NCBI RefSeq assembly: GCF_041714655.1
Contig: NZ_CP168219.1
Location: forward strand, 744,001 to 808,000
From: Pseudoroseicyclus_A sp041714655
Lineage (GTDB): Bacteria > Pseudomonadota > Alphaproteobacteria > Rhodobacterales > Rhodobacteraceae
DNA: 64,000 nt
Reading direction: 5' to 3'
Notes under the pieces: model-generated
What the model saw: the letters and a program-made list of their open reading frames with translations, nothing else
The model's database searches: none
What the model was told of the DNA's origin: nothing
Shown here: in pieces, positions 25,740 to 33,426 of the stretch
How the letters are laid out: each line of letters begins with the position of its first letter
Numbering within the stretch: position 1 is the first letter of the stretch
Translations under genes and position numbers: made by a program

Positions 25740-26879
25740 TCAGCGTGGCTTGTGGACATGGGCGGATTGCATCAGCCCGAAGCCGAGCAGCAAGATCAGC
25801 ATGGCCGATCCGCCCCAGGAGACGAGCGGCAGGGGCACGCCGACGACGGGCGCGAGGCCCATCACCATGCTCATGTTCACCGCGAAGAACAGGAAGAAGG
25901 TGGCGGCGATCCCGATGGTCAGCAACGCCGCATAGCGGTCGCGGTTGGTCAGCGCCGAGGAGATGCAGAAGACGATGATGAGGGTATAGAGCAGCAGCAG
26001 CCCGAAGGCGCCGATGAAGCCGAATTCCTCCGCCAGCGTCGTGAAGATGAAATCGGTGTGCTTCTCGGGCAGGAAGTTCAGCCGGCTCTGCGTGCCTTGC
26101 ATGAAGCCCCGCCCGGCCCAGCCGCCGGAACCGAGCGCGATCTTCGCCTGGGTGATGTGGTAGCCCGCCCCGAGCGGGTCGTTGGCGGGGTCGAGGAAGG
26201 TGTCGATCCGGCGGTACTGGTAGTCTTCGAGAAGCTGCCAGGGCGTTCCCCGGCTCTGGAACACCGCGAAGACGGCGCCGACGCCGACGGCGATGACGGA
26301 GGCGAAATAGGCCCAGTGGACCCCGGCCGCGAAGATCACCGCCCCGCCGCCGAGGAGGAGCAAGAGCGCCGTGCCCAGATCCGGCTGCGCCAGCGTCAGA
26401 AGGACGGGCAGGATGATGAGGATGAGCGGCAGCGCCACGAAGATCGGGTTGGAGACCCGCGTGGCCGGCAGCCAGTCGTAATAGGCCGCGAGCATCATCA
26501 CGAGGCTGATCTTCATCACCTCGGACGGCTGGAGCTGGATGAAGCCGAGGTCGATCCAGCGCTGGGCGCCCATGCCCACCTCGCCGAAGAAGTCCACCGC
26601 CACCAGCAGCGCCAGCGCCGTCAGATAGGCGAGGACGGACATGTTCCGCCAGAACCAGATCGGCACCATCGCGACGATCAGCATCCCCACCATGCCCACG
26701 CCGAAGCGCTTGAGCTGCGGCAGCATCCAGGTCTCGGCATTCCCGCCGGCGACCGAGTAGAGCATCAGGAAGCCGAAGGTGGCGACCGCGCAGATGAGCA
26801 GGATCACCGCCCAGTTGAGGTAGAGCAGCTTCCGCGGCCCGGTCGGCACATATTTGGTGTTGTACTCGAGATAGGACAT
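25740..26879 (-). CDS. rodA: Rod-shape peptidoglycan polymerase RodA
   Basis: 379 residues of the SEDS family with about ten membrane helices. It polymerises lipid II in the elongasome together with PBP2. Conserved regions include GAQRWIDLGFIQLQPSEVMKI and, near the end, GVPLPLVSWGGSAMLILLLGFG. The ATG at 26879 is chosen by family alignment; the open frame extends further upstream within mrdA. It begins one base after the mrdA stop, so the two are coupled. Confidence 0.95.
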   Translation of the reverse strand: MSYLEYNTKYVPTGPRKLLYLNWAVILLICAVATFGFLMLYSVAGGNAETWMLPQLKRFGVGMVGMLIVAMVPIWFWRNMSVLAYLTALALLVAVDFFGEVGMGAQRWIDLGFIQLQPSEVMKISLVMMLAAYYDWLPATRVSNPIFVALPLILIILPVLLTLAQPDLGTALLLLLGGGAVIFAAGVHWAYFASVIAVGVGAVFAVFQSRGTPWQLLEDYQYRRIDTFLDPANDPLGAGYHITQAKIALGSGGWAGRGFMQGTQSRLNFLPEKHTDFIFTTLAEEFGFIGAFGLLLLYTLIIVFCISSALTNRDRYAALLTIGIAATFFLFFAVNMSMVMGLAPVVGVPLPLVSWGGSAMLILLLGFGLMQSAHVHKPR

Positions 26880-26880
26880 C

Positions 26881-28830
26881 TCAGGCTCGCGTCGTCGCCG
26901 TGGCGCCCTGTGGCGCGAGCCCGCGGATATGCTCCTGCTGCTCGGCGATGCGGCCGCGGAGGTTGGACGGGTAGACGTCGAGCGGCGGGTCGCCGTCGTA
27001 GAGCGCCTGCAGCGTGATGTCGCGCGCGATGGGGCCGGTGACGGAGGAGCCGCCGCCGCCATGCTCGACCACCACGCAGACCGCGAAGCGCGGATTGTCA
27101 TAGGGCGCGAAGTCGACGAAGAGCGCGTGGTCGCGCCGGTTCCACGGCAGATCCTCGTTGGAGGTGACGCCGCGCGCCCGCTCTTCCGGGGTGATCCGGC
27201 GGACCTGGCTGGTGCCCGACTTGCCGGCGATCTTGGCCTCGTCCACCACCGTGCGGCTGCCGTAGCCCGTCCCCCGCTGGTGGTTCACCACGTCGAACAT
27301 GGCGGCCCGGAGGCGCCTCAGGTTGTTCTCGTTCAGCCCCATCGGCTCGCCGGCGCCCGAGGGCTGCTCGATGCCGTCGATGGTGTGGACGAGCCGCGGC
27401 GTCACCGAGCGGCCGGTGGCGACGCGGGCGGTCATCACGGCGAGCTGCAGCGGCGAGGCCAGCACATAGCCTTGGCCGATGGAGGCGTTGACGGTGTCGC
27501 CGATCCGCCAGTCCTCGCCATAGCGCTCGCGCTTCCAGGCGCGGTCGGGCGCGATGCCGGAGGTGATGGCCGACAGTGGCAGCTCGTGGCGCACGCCCAG
27601 CCCGAAGCGCCGGGCCATCTCGGCGATCTTGTCGATTCCGACGCGCTGGGAGGCCTCGTAGTAATAGCAGTCGCAGCTCTGCTTGATGCTCTCGTGGAAG
27701 GTGACATTGCCATGCCCGCCGGAGCGCCAGCAGTGGAAGCGGATGCCGGAGATATCCGTGTAGCCGCCGCACCAGATCGTCTCTTCCGGCTCGACCTCGC
27801 CGGCCTCGAGCGCGGCGAGCGAGGTGACGAGCTTGAAGGTGGAGCCGGGCGGGTAGCCGCCCGAGACGGCCTTGCCGGAAAGCGGCACATGGTCGTTGCT
27901 CAGCAGATCGTTGTAATCGGCGACGGAGATGCCGCGCACGAAGAGATTGGGGTCGAAGGAGGGGGAGGAGGCGAGGGCGCGGATGTCCCCCGTCTCGACA
28001 TCGAGCACCACGGCGGCGGCGCTCTCGCCCTCGAGCCGCGCCTGCACGTAGCGCTGCAGGTTGGCGTCGATGGTGAGCTGGATGTCGGAGCCGGCGTCGC
28101 CCTCCTCGCGGTCGAGCTCGCGCATGACGCGGCCGAGGGCGTTGACCTCGATCCGCCGCGTGCCGGCGGCGCCGCGCAGCTGGTGCTCCATCCGCGCCTC
28201 GACCCCGGTCTTGCCCACCTGGAACTTGGGGATCTGCAGAAGCGGGTCGTCATCGCCGACGAGGTAGCCCTCGGTCAGGTCGTAATCCGACACCGGCCCC
28301 ACATAGCCCACCACATGGGCGCTGTCGGAGCCGAGCGGATAGGTGCGCGACAGGCCCACCTCGGCGGTGATGCCGGGCAGGGCCGGGGCATTGGCGGTGA
28401 CCTTCGCCACATCCTCCCAAGAGACGCGCTCGACGATGGTGACGGGCACGAAGGGCGAGCGGCGGGCCATCTCCTCCTTGGCGCGGGCGACGAGCTCGGG
28501 GTCGATCTCGACGAGCCGGGTGAGGCGGGCGAAGGCCGCGTCGATGTCGCCGGCATCCTCGCGGGTGATGACGATCCGGTAGTTCTGCTCGTTGCCGGCG
28601 AGCAGCACGCCCTGCCGGTCGAAGACCAGCCCCCGCGCCGGCGGCAGGATGCGCATGTTGATGCGGTTCTCCTCCGCCAGCATGCGGAACTCGTCGGCAT
28701 GGTCGACCTGCATGGAATGCATCCGCCAGCCGAGCACGCCGACGACGCCGGCCTGCAGGCCGCCGAGCACCATGGCGCGGCGCGAGAAGCGGCGCTGGAT
28801 GAGGGCATCGTTTCGGGTCGGGCGTTTCAT
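26881..28830 (-). CDS. mrdA: Penicillin-binding protein 2 (peptidoglycan transpeptidase)
   Basis: 649 residues, as usual for PBP2. A single N-terminal membrane anchor (about 18-38) is followed by the PBP dimerisation domain and the transpeptidase domain. The active site is S330-T-F-K333 (PPGSTFK), with the KSGT motif near 537 (AGKSGTSQ). It cross-links peptidoglycan during elongation in the periplasm, with RodA. The ATG at 28830 overlaps the mreD stop (ATGA). Confidence 0.95.
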   Translation of the reverse strand: MKRPTRNDALIQRRFSRRAMVLGGLQAGVVGVLGWRMHSMQVDHADEFRMLAEENRINMRILPPARGLVFDRQGVLLAGNEQNYRIVITREDAGDIDAAFARLTRLVEIDPELVARAKEEMARRSPFVPVTIVERVSWEDVAKVTANAPALPGITAEVGLSRTYPLGSDSAHVVGYVGPVSDYDLTEGYLVGDDDPLLQIPKFQVGKTGVEARMEHQLRGAAGTRRIEVNALGRVMRELDREEGDAGSDIQLTIDANLQRYVQARLEGESAAAVVLDVETGDIRALASSPSFDPNLFVRGISVADYNDLLSNDHVPLSGKAVSGGYPPGSTFKLVTSLAALEAGEVEPEETIWCGGYTDISGIRFHCWRSGGHGNVTFHESIKQSCDCYYYEASQRVGIDKIAEMARRFGLGVRHELPLSAITSGIAPDRAWKRERYGEDWRIGDTVNASIGQGYVLASPLQLAVMTARVATGRSVTPRLVHTIDGIEQPSGAGEPMGLNENNLRRLRAAMFDVVNHQRGTGYGSRTVVDEAKIAGKSGTSQVRRITPEERARGVTSNEDLPWNRRDHALFVDFAPYDNPRFAVCVVVEHGGGGSSVTGPIARDITLQALYDGDPPLDVYPSNLRGRIAEQQEHIRGLAPQGATATTRA

Positions 28831-29366
28831 ATCCTGTGTCCCAGTGAATCGACCTGCCCCGGCGCCGGCCGCGTCACGCCGAAGAGCCAATGCGCGGTGA
28901 TGGCAGCCAAGGGGTAGATGAGCGCGGTCAGCAGTGTTTCCGAGGCGGTGAGCGACAGGGGCGGGCGCGGCGTCATGAAGAGCCCCAGGAGCAGCCGGTA
29001 GCCGAGCGCGGTCACGGCGAGCCCGGCGGCCACCGTCAGCCATTCCTGCCCGAAGGAGGCGGAGCGCAGCGTCCCCGACCGCCGCCGCAGCCATTCGGTG
29101 AGCAGCAGCACCATCAGGGCCCAGAGCCCCGGTGGCCGCTGGAAGACGATGTCGGCGGTGAAGAAGACGATGGCGACGAGCGCCGCCGGCATCAGGTCCG
29201 GCCGCCGCGCCGCCCAGAGGAGCGTGAAGGCGAGAAGCAGGTCCGGCGGCGCCCAGCTCTTCGGCAGGGTGTTGAGCGGCAGGAGCCGCAGGAAGATGAG
29301 CACGAGCGCCAGGCAGAGGAAGAGCCCCCGCCCGATCCAGACGCGGCTGACGGGCGTGGACATCAT
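28827..29366 (-). CDS. mreD: Rod-shape-determining protein MreD
   Basis: 179 residues, largely hydrophobic with about five membrane helices, and the family's LPLNTLPKSWAPPDLLLAFTLLWAARRP region. It is an inner-membrane partner of MreC and the elongasome. GGGGGAGG lies before the ATG at 29366; the next ATG (29363) is an alternative. It is separated from mreC by 435 bp containing a terminator-like hairpin and a palindromic repeat, unusual for genes that normally overlap or nearly touch. Confidence 0.88.
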   Translation of the reverse strand: MMSTPVSRVWIGRGLFLCLALVLIFLRLLPLNTLPKSWAPPDLLLAFTLLWAARRPDLMPAALVAIVFFTADIVFQRPPGLWALMVLLLTEWLRRRSGTLRSASFGQEWLTVAAGLAVTALGYRLLLGLFMTPRPPLSLTASETLLTALIYPLAAITAHWLFGVTRPAPGQVDSLGHRI

Positions 29367-29387
29367 GGCGCTGTCCTCCCCCGGGCC

Positions 29388-29668
29388 GGTGGGTTGAAAA
29401 CCCACCCTACGCCCGGGGCAACCCGTTGCGCAGGGGGGTAGGGTGGGTTTGCAACCCACCACACGGCCGATGCCAGGGTGCACCCTTGCCGCCTGAGCCC
29501 CCGCCCGGTACGCGCCGCAGGCGCAGGGCGAGCGCCGGCCCGTCCCGCGGGCTGGCGCTCCGAGAGTGCGCGCAAAGCTCCGAGCGAGGATGTGGCGGCA
29601 CCATAAAGCGCGCCGCTCAGCCGTCGGAGCGCCATCCCCCGGGCCGGCGCTCGCCCTGCGCGGCACTG
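29388..29668. repeat. Large palindromic interspersed repeat, copy 4 (truncated) plus a solo end
   Basis: A solo end unit, GGTGGGTTGAAAACCCACCC plus TACG (29388-29411), precedes a main copy that begins GTAGGGTGGGTTTGCAACCC (29438) and carries the core (GGGCGAGCGCCGGCCCG, CACCATAAAGCGCGCCG, GGGCCGGCGCTCGCCCTGCG). The far right end is missing: after about 29668 similarity stops. It interrupts the mreC-mreD boundary. The rest of the 435-bp gap is the terminator-like element at 29709. Confidence 0.82.
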
Positions 29669-29708
29669 TTGGGCCGGGTACAGGGGCTGCCGCCCCCGCG
29701 CCCCCCCG

Positions 29709-29790
29709 TCTTTGCTCCCGAAAAATCCTCGGGGGGAGTCGCCCTTCACGGCGACGGGGGGCAGACAGGCCCCCTCGGGCGCCAGCAAAA
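29709..29790 (-). terminator. Terminator-like repeat after mreC
   Basis: Read on the minus strand from mreC, a hairpin built on GTCGCC-GTGAAG-GGCGAC with flanking C and G runs is followed by GAGGATTTTTCGGGAGCAAA (29709-29730 region). It starts about 12 bp after the mreC stop. The tail recurs with one mismatch, inverted, at 32037-32058, and resembles the terminators at 22592 and 43804. It would be expected to stop transcription before mreD. Confidence 0.65.
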
Positions 29791-29801
29791 AGGAGATGCG
29801 C

Positions 29802-30749
29802 TCAGCCATTGGTCCCCCCCGCCAGCTCTTCCATCAGCGCCTCGGGCACCGTGGGGTCGGGCACGTCGGGTTCGGGGATCGTATCCTCCGGCACCACCGG
29901 CACGATCAGCGCGCCGGGGTCGGTGATCTGCTCCGTCTCGGGGCTGCGGAGCACGCGCAGGAACTCCAGCCGCTCGTAATCGGCGGCGAGCCGGGCGCGG
30001 AGGCGCCGGTCGGTGCCGAGCGCCACCTGGCCGACCAGAAGGTCGGGCGGGAAGAGCCCGCCGTCGCCCGCCGTGACCACCCGGTCTCCCGGCCGCACGA
30101 CATCGGCATCCTCTATGAAATCGAGCGCCGGGTTGATCGTGTTGTCGCCCGTCAGCACCGCCCGCTGGCCCGAGGGCTGGATCACCACCGGGATGCGGCT
30201 CGAGGCGTCGGTGAGGAGGATGACCCGCGCCGTGGTCTGCCCGACGCCCGAGATCCGCCCGACGAGGCCGATCCCGTCCATCGCCGGCCAGCCGTCGAGG
30301 ATGCCGTCGCGCGCGCCGACGTTGAGCAGCACCGACTGCCGGAAGGGCCCGCCCGAATCGGCCAGCACCACGCCGGTGACATGGGTGAGCTCAGGATCGA
30401 GCCGCACGTTGTTGAGGTCGCGGAGCTTGGCGTTTTCCTGATCGAGCTGCAGCGCCGCCTCGCGCCAGGCGCGCATCCGCTGCAATTCGCGGCGGAGCTC
30501 CTGGTTCTGCTCGGCGAGCTGGGCGTAGCTCTGGAAATCGGCGACGAGATTGGCGAGCCCGGTGACCGGCGCCATGGCCCAGTCGAAGCTCGGCACCACC
30601 TTGTCGATCACCGCGGCGCGGAAGCGTTCCACCCGGGGCGAATCGATACGCCAGACGAGGAAGGTGAGCGCCAGCGCGAGGCAGAGGAGCCCGATCAGCA
30701 ACCTGCGGATCGGGGTGACGTAATCCTCACCTCGACGGTCCTGGGCCAA
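29802..30749 (-). CDS. mreC: Rod-shape-determining protein MreC
   Basis: 315 residues: a basic cytoplasmic start, one membrane helix (about 15-33), a coiled coil (about 70-110, LAEQNQELRRELQRMRAWREAALQ) and the periplasmic double beta-barrel domain (about 115-275), then a Pro/Glu-rich tail. It links MreB filaments to the periplasmic elongation enzymes. It lies 38 bp downstream of mreB and presumably shares its promoter. Confidence 0.92.
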   Translation of the reverse strand: MAQDRRGEDYVTPIRRLLIGLLCLALALTFLVWRIDSPRVERFRAAVIDKVVPSFDWAMAPVTGLANLVADFQSYAQLAEQNQELRRELQRMRAWREAALQLDQENAKLRDLNNVRLDPELTHVTGVVLADSGGPFRQSVLLNVGARDGILDGWPAMDGIGLVGRISGVGQTTARVILLTDASSRIPVVIQPSGQRAVLTGDNTINPALDFIEDADVVRPGDRVVTAGDGGLFPPDLLVGQVALGTDRRLRARLAADYERLEFLRVLRSPETEQITDPGALIVPVVPEDTIPEPDVPDPTVPEALMEELAGGTNG

Positions 30750-30787
30750 GGGCCTCTCCCATTCCGCAGGGGCGCCGGCGCCCCCGC

Positions 30788-31825
30788 TCAGCTGTCGTAG
30801 TCAATAACGTGCCGGAGCTGCTTTTCATATTCCAGCGCCTTGCCCGTGCCGATGGCAACACAATTGAGCGATTCATCGGCGACGGAAATGGCGAGCCCGG
30901 TCTGTTCGCGAAGCGCGAGGTCGAGCTGGCCGAGGAGCGCGCCGCCACCAGTGAGCATGACGCCCCGGTCGACGATGTCGGCGGCGAGGTCGGGCGGCGT
31001 CGCTTCCAGCGCGGTCATCACCGCCTCGCAGATCTGCTGGACGGGCTCGGCGAGCGCCTCGGCGACCTGCGCCTGGGAGATCTCGGTCTCCTTCGGCACG
31101 CCGTTCAGAAGGTCGCGGCCGCGGATATGCATCGACTGGCCGCGCCCATCATCGGGCATCCGCGCCGTGCCGATGGAGGTCTTCACCCGCTCGGCCGTCG
31201 CCTCGCCGACGAGGAGGTTATGCTGGCGCCGGAGGTAGGAGACGATGGCCTCGTCCATCCGGTCGCCGCCGACGCGGACGGAGCGGGCATAGACGATGTC
31301 GCCGAGCGACAGCACGGCCACCTCGGTGGTGCCGCCGCCGATGTCGACGACCATGTTGCCCGTGGGGTCGGTGATCGGCATACCCGCGCCGATGGCGGCG
31401 GCGATGGGCTCGGCGATCAGCCCGGCGCGTCTTGCGCCGGCGGAGAGCACCGACTGGCGGATGGCGCGCTTCTCGACCGGCGTGGCGCCGTGGGGCACGC
31501 AGACGATGATCTTCGGCTTCGAGAAGGTCGAGCGCTTGTGAACCTTGCGGATGAAATACTTGATCATCTCCTCGGCCACGTCGAAATCGGCGATGACGCC
31601 CTCGCGCATCGGCCGGATGGCCTGGATCGATCCGGGGGTGCGGCCGAGCATCAGCTTGGCGTCCTCGCCAACGGCGAGCACCTTCTTCACCCCGTCCTTG
31701 ACGTGATAAGCGACAACGCTCGGCTCCGAGAGCACGATGCCGCGGCCCTTGACGTAGACCAGCGTGTTCGCCGTGCCGAGGTCGATGGCCATGTCGGAAG
31801 AGAAAAGCCCGCCCAGTCCGATCAT
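30788..31825 (-). CDS. mreB: Cell-shape-determining actin homologue MreB
   Basis: 345 residues, standard MreB length. The phosphate-1 loop IDLGTANTLVYV is at the N-terminus and the second phosphate motif VVDIGGGTTEVAVLSLG follows near residue 160, with GVMLTGGGALL near 290. It forms membrane-associated ATP-dependent filaments that direct cylindrical wall growth. ATG 31825 (MIGLGGLFSSDMAIDLG) is chosen by family; a TTG seven codons upstream is possible. First gene of the mre cluster. Confidence 0.95.
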   Translation of the reverse strand: MIGLGGLFSSDMAIDLGTANTLVYVKGRGIVLSEPSVVAYHVKDGVKKVLAVGEDAKLMLGRTPGSIQAIRPMREGVIADFDVAEEMIKYFIRKVHKRSTFSKPKIIVCVPHGATPVEKRAIRQSVLSAGARRAGLIAEPIAAAIGAGMPITDPTGNMVVDIGGGTTEVAVLSLGDIVYARSVRVGGDRMDEAIVSYLRRQHNLLVGEATAERVKTSIGTARMPDDGRGQSMHIRGRDLLNGVPKETEISQAQVAEALAEPVQQICEAVMTALEATPPDLAADIVDRGVMLTGGGALLGQLDLALREQTGLAISVADESLNCVAIGTGKALEYEKQLRHVIDYDS

Positions 31826-31969
31826 CTCAGCTGTCCCCGCCTGCAAAATTGTTCCCTGGCCCGCGACTCCCCCCGGGCCCGCAAGCAGGGTGCTTATAGG
31901 GTGGAGCCGGCCCGGGCGAAAGGGAGGGTGGCGATCACTTGGGCGGGATACCGCCCTTGGGGGGAAAGG

Positions 31970-32058
31970 CCGGGGGGCTTGCCAGCCCCCCGGACCCCCT
32001 GGCCCGGGGGGCGCTCGCGCCCCCCGAGACCCCCCTGAGGATTTTTCGGGAGTAAAGA
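31970..32058 (+). terminator. Orphan hairpins with GAGGATTTTTCGGG tail between mreB and arsR
   Basis: The 378 bp between the divergent mreB and arsR genes hold no gene. They contain a 10-bp stem (31970-31979 with 31984-31993), an 8-bp stem (32006-32013 with 32018-32025) and, reading rightwards, GAGGATTTTTCGGGAGTAAA (32037-32058), the same tail as after mreC. No rightward gene lies upstream, so this terminator-like block may insulate arsR or be a mobile repeat. The mreB promoter must lie in 31826-31960 but no clear boxes are seen. Confidence 0.5.
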
Positions 32059-32154
32059 CCGGGGGGCGTCGAAGGTGATCGTCCAGAGGATCTTCTCGCC
32101 GGAGCCCTGAAAGGGGCAGCGCAAGCCGGAGGGCTCCGGCTTTAATATTCCACT

Positions 32155-32178
32155 TCAGCTATGTTCCGAATCAGCTAT
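32155..32178. promoter_or_regulatory. Candidate ArsR operator
   Basis: An 8-bp direct repeat TCAGCTAT (32155-32162 and 32171-32178) with 16-bp periodicity, inside a CTTCA...TGAAG inverted frame, 26 bp before the arsR start. AT-rich TTTAATATT just upstream could be part of the promoter. ArsR proteins often bind such short repeats and control their own operon. Confidence 0.35.
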
Positions 32179-32203
32179 ATGAAGGGCAACGAAAGAGGAC
32201 ACC

Positions 32204-32536
32204 ATGCAGCTCGATGCCACCCTCACAGCGCTCAGCGACCCGACGCGGCGGGCGATCCTTCTGCGTCTGGCGGAGGGGGAGGCCACCGTGGCCGAGCTCG
32301 CCGCGCCGCATGATCTGACGCAGCCGACGATCTCCAAGCATCTGAAGGTGCTGGAGGCGGCGGGGCTGATCGAGACGCGCCCCGATGCCAACCGCCGGCC
32401 GCGCCGGCTCGTGCCCGGGGCGCTCCGCGAGCTCTCCGACTGGGTCGAGCAGTTCCGCCGGATCTGGGAGGGCCGCTTCGACAATCTCGACGACTTCCTA
32501 CGCACCGAGCCCCCCTCGAAAGGACAGGGAAGATGA
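32204..32536 (+). CDS. ArsR-family transcriptional regulator
   Basis: 110 residues with the winged helix-turn-helix of ArsR proteins: LSDPTRRAILLRLAEGEATVAELA, then TQPTISKHLKVLEAAGLIETR. There is no CxC metal-binding motif, so it belongs to the non-metal group (SdpR/YczG type) that is typically paired with an AHSA1/SRPBCC gene, as here. It overlaps that gene by four bases. Confidence 0.9.
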   Translation: MQLDATLTALSDPTRRAILLRLAEGEATVAELAAPHDLTQPTISKHLKVLEAAGLIETRPDANRRPRRLVPGALRELSDWVEQFRRIWEGRFDNLDDFLRTEPPSKGQGR

Positions 32537-32991
32537 CCCCCACCGAGACCGAGACCGAAAGCGCGTTCGAGATCGACCGCGCCGCCCACACGATCCGCTT
32601 CTCCCGCCATCTCCCGGCGCGGCCGGCGCGCGTCTTTGCCGCCTGGACGGACCCGGCGAGCGTGACGCAATGGTGGGATCCGACGGGCGCACCGCTCGCC
32701 GAATGCGAGATCGACGCGCGCGAGGGCGGCGCCTTTCGCTTCGTGAACCAGGGCCACCCGGATCACCCCTTCGTCGGCACCTACACGCGGCTCGACCCGC
32801 CCAATGGCTTCGACATGGCGGCCATGGGCGCCACCTCGCAGACGCGCTTCACGCCCGAAGGGCAGGGGACGCGGATGGTGATGGAGATGCGCTGCGCCTC
32901 CGCCGAGCATCTGGAGCAGTTCCTGAAGCTGGGCATCGCCGAGGGCACGGCGAAGACGCTCGCCAATCTCGGCGCCCATCTGGCGGGCTGA
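32533..32991 (+). CDS. SRPBCC (AHSA1-like) domain protein
   Basis: 152 residues with the START/Bet v1-like fold of the AHSA1 family: FSRHLPARPARVFAAWTDPASVTQWWDP near the N-terminus and a C-terminal helix (EHLEQFLKLGIAEGTAKTLANLGAHL). These proteins bind hydrophobic ligands; the cargo here is unknown. Start ATGA overlaps the arsR stop. The regulator, this gene and the following DUF1801 gene form a three-gene operon, a recurring arrangement in proteobacteria. Confidence 0.88.
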   Translation: MTPTETETESAFEIDRAAHTIRFSRHLPARPARVFAAWTDPASVTQWWDPTGAPLAECEIDAREGGAFRFVNQGHPDHPFVGTYTRLDPPNGFDMAAMGATSQTRFTPEGQGTRMVMEMRCASAEHLEQFLKLGIAEGTAKTLANLGAHLAG

Positions 32992-32995
32992 CCCG

Positions 32996-33364
32996 ATGCC
33001 GGCGCCCGAGAGCATCGACGCCTATCTGGTGGGCCTCCCCGAACCGGCCCAGGGCGTCATCGCCGAAATCCGCCGGCGGATCGCCACCGCGGCGCCGGAG
33101 GCGGAGGAGACGATCCGCTACGGGATGCCCGCCGTGCAGATCGGCGGGCGGACGGTGATCCATTACGCCGGCTGGAAGGCCCATGCGGGGCTCTATCCGG
33201 TCTACCGGGGCGATGCCGCCTATGAGGCGGCGCTGGCACCCTGGCGCGACAAGAAGGATACCGTGCGGCTCCCCTACAAGGCGGAGCCGTTCCCTTGGGA
33301 GATCGTCGAGATGATCCTCGCCGCGCGGCTTGCGGTGATGCGGGCGGGGGGCGGCGGCGTCTAG
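32996..33364 (+). CDS. DUF1801 domain protein (iron chaperone-like)
   Basis: 122 residues matching the YdhG/DUF1801 pattern: IDAYLVGLPEPAQGVIAEIRRRI, EETIRYGMPAVQIGG and the closing KDTVRLPYKAEPFPWEIVEMI. Structurally related to frataxin-like folds; function unproved. It begins 4 bp after the SRPBCC gene stop. Another DUF1801 gene of a different subtype is at 43377. Confidence 0.85.
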   Translation: MPAPESIDAYLVGLPEPAQGVIAEIRRRIATAAPEAEETIRYGMPAVQIGGRTVIHYAGWKAHAGLYPVYRGDAAYEAALAPWRDKKDTVRLPYKAEPFPWEIVEMILAARLAVMRAGGGGV

Positions 33365-33387
33365 GGCCGGATGACGAGGCGGGGTGA

Positions 33388-33426
33388 GCCCCACCCGACG
33401 CCGGCGGCGCGGGTGGGGCCTTTCCC
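33388..33426. terminator. Bidirectional terminator between DUF1801 gene and leuA
   Basis: A perfect 10-bp stem (GCCCCACCCG at 33388-33397 with CGGGTGGGGC at 33410-33419), 12-base loop, followed rightwards by CTTTCCCT. It separates two convergent operons. Confidence 0.65.

Noticed and set aside
29590..29809. Minus-strand ORF over the mreC-mreD gap encoding GDSPRGFFGSKDGG-type sequence
   Set aside because: This is the translation of the repeat-type terminator tail and of repeat copy 4; it overlaps the mreC end and has no family support.
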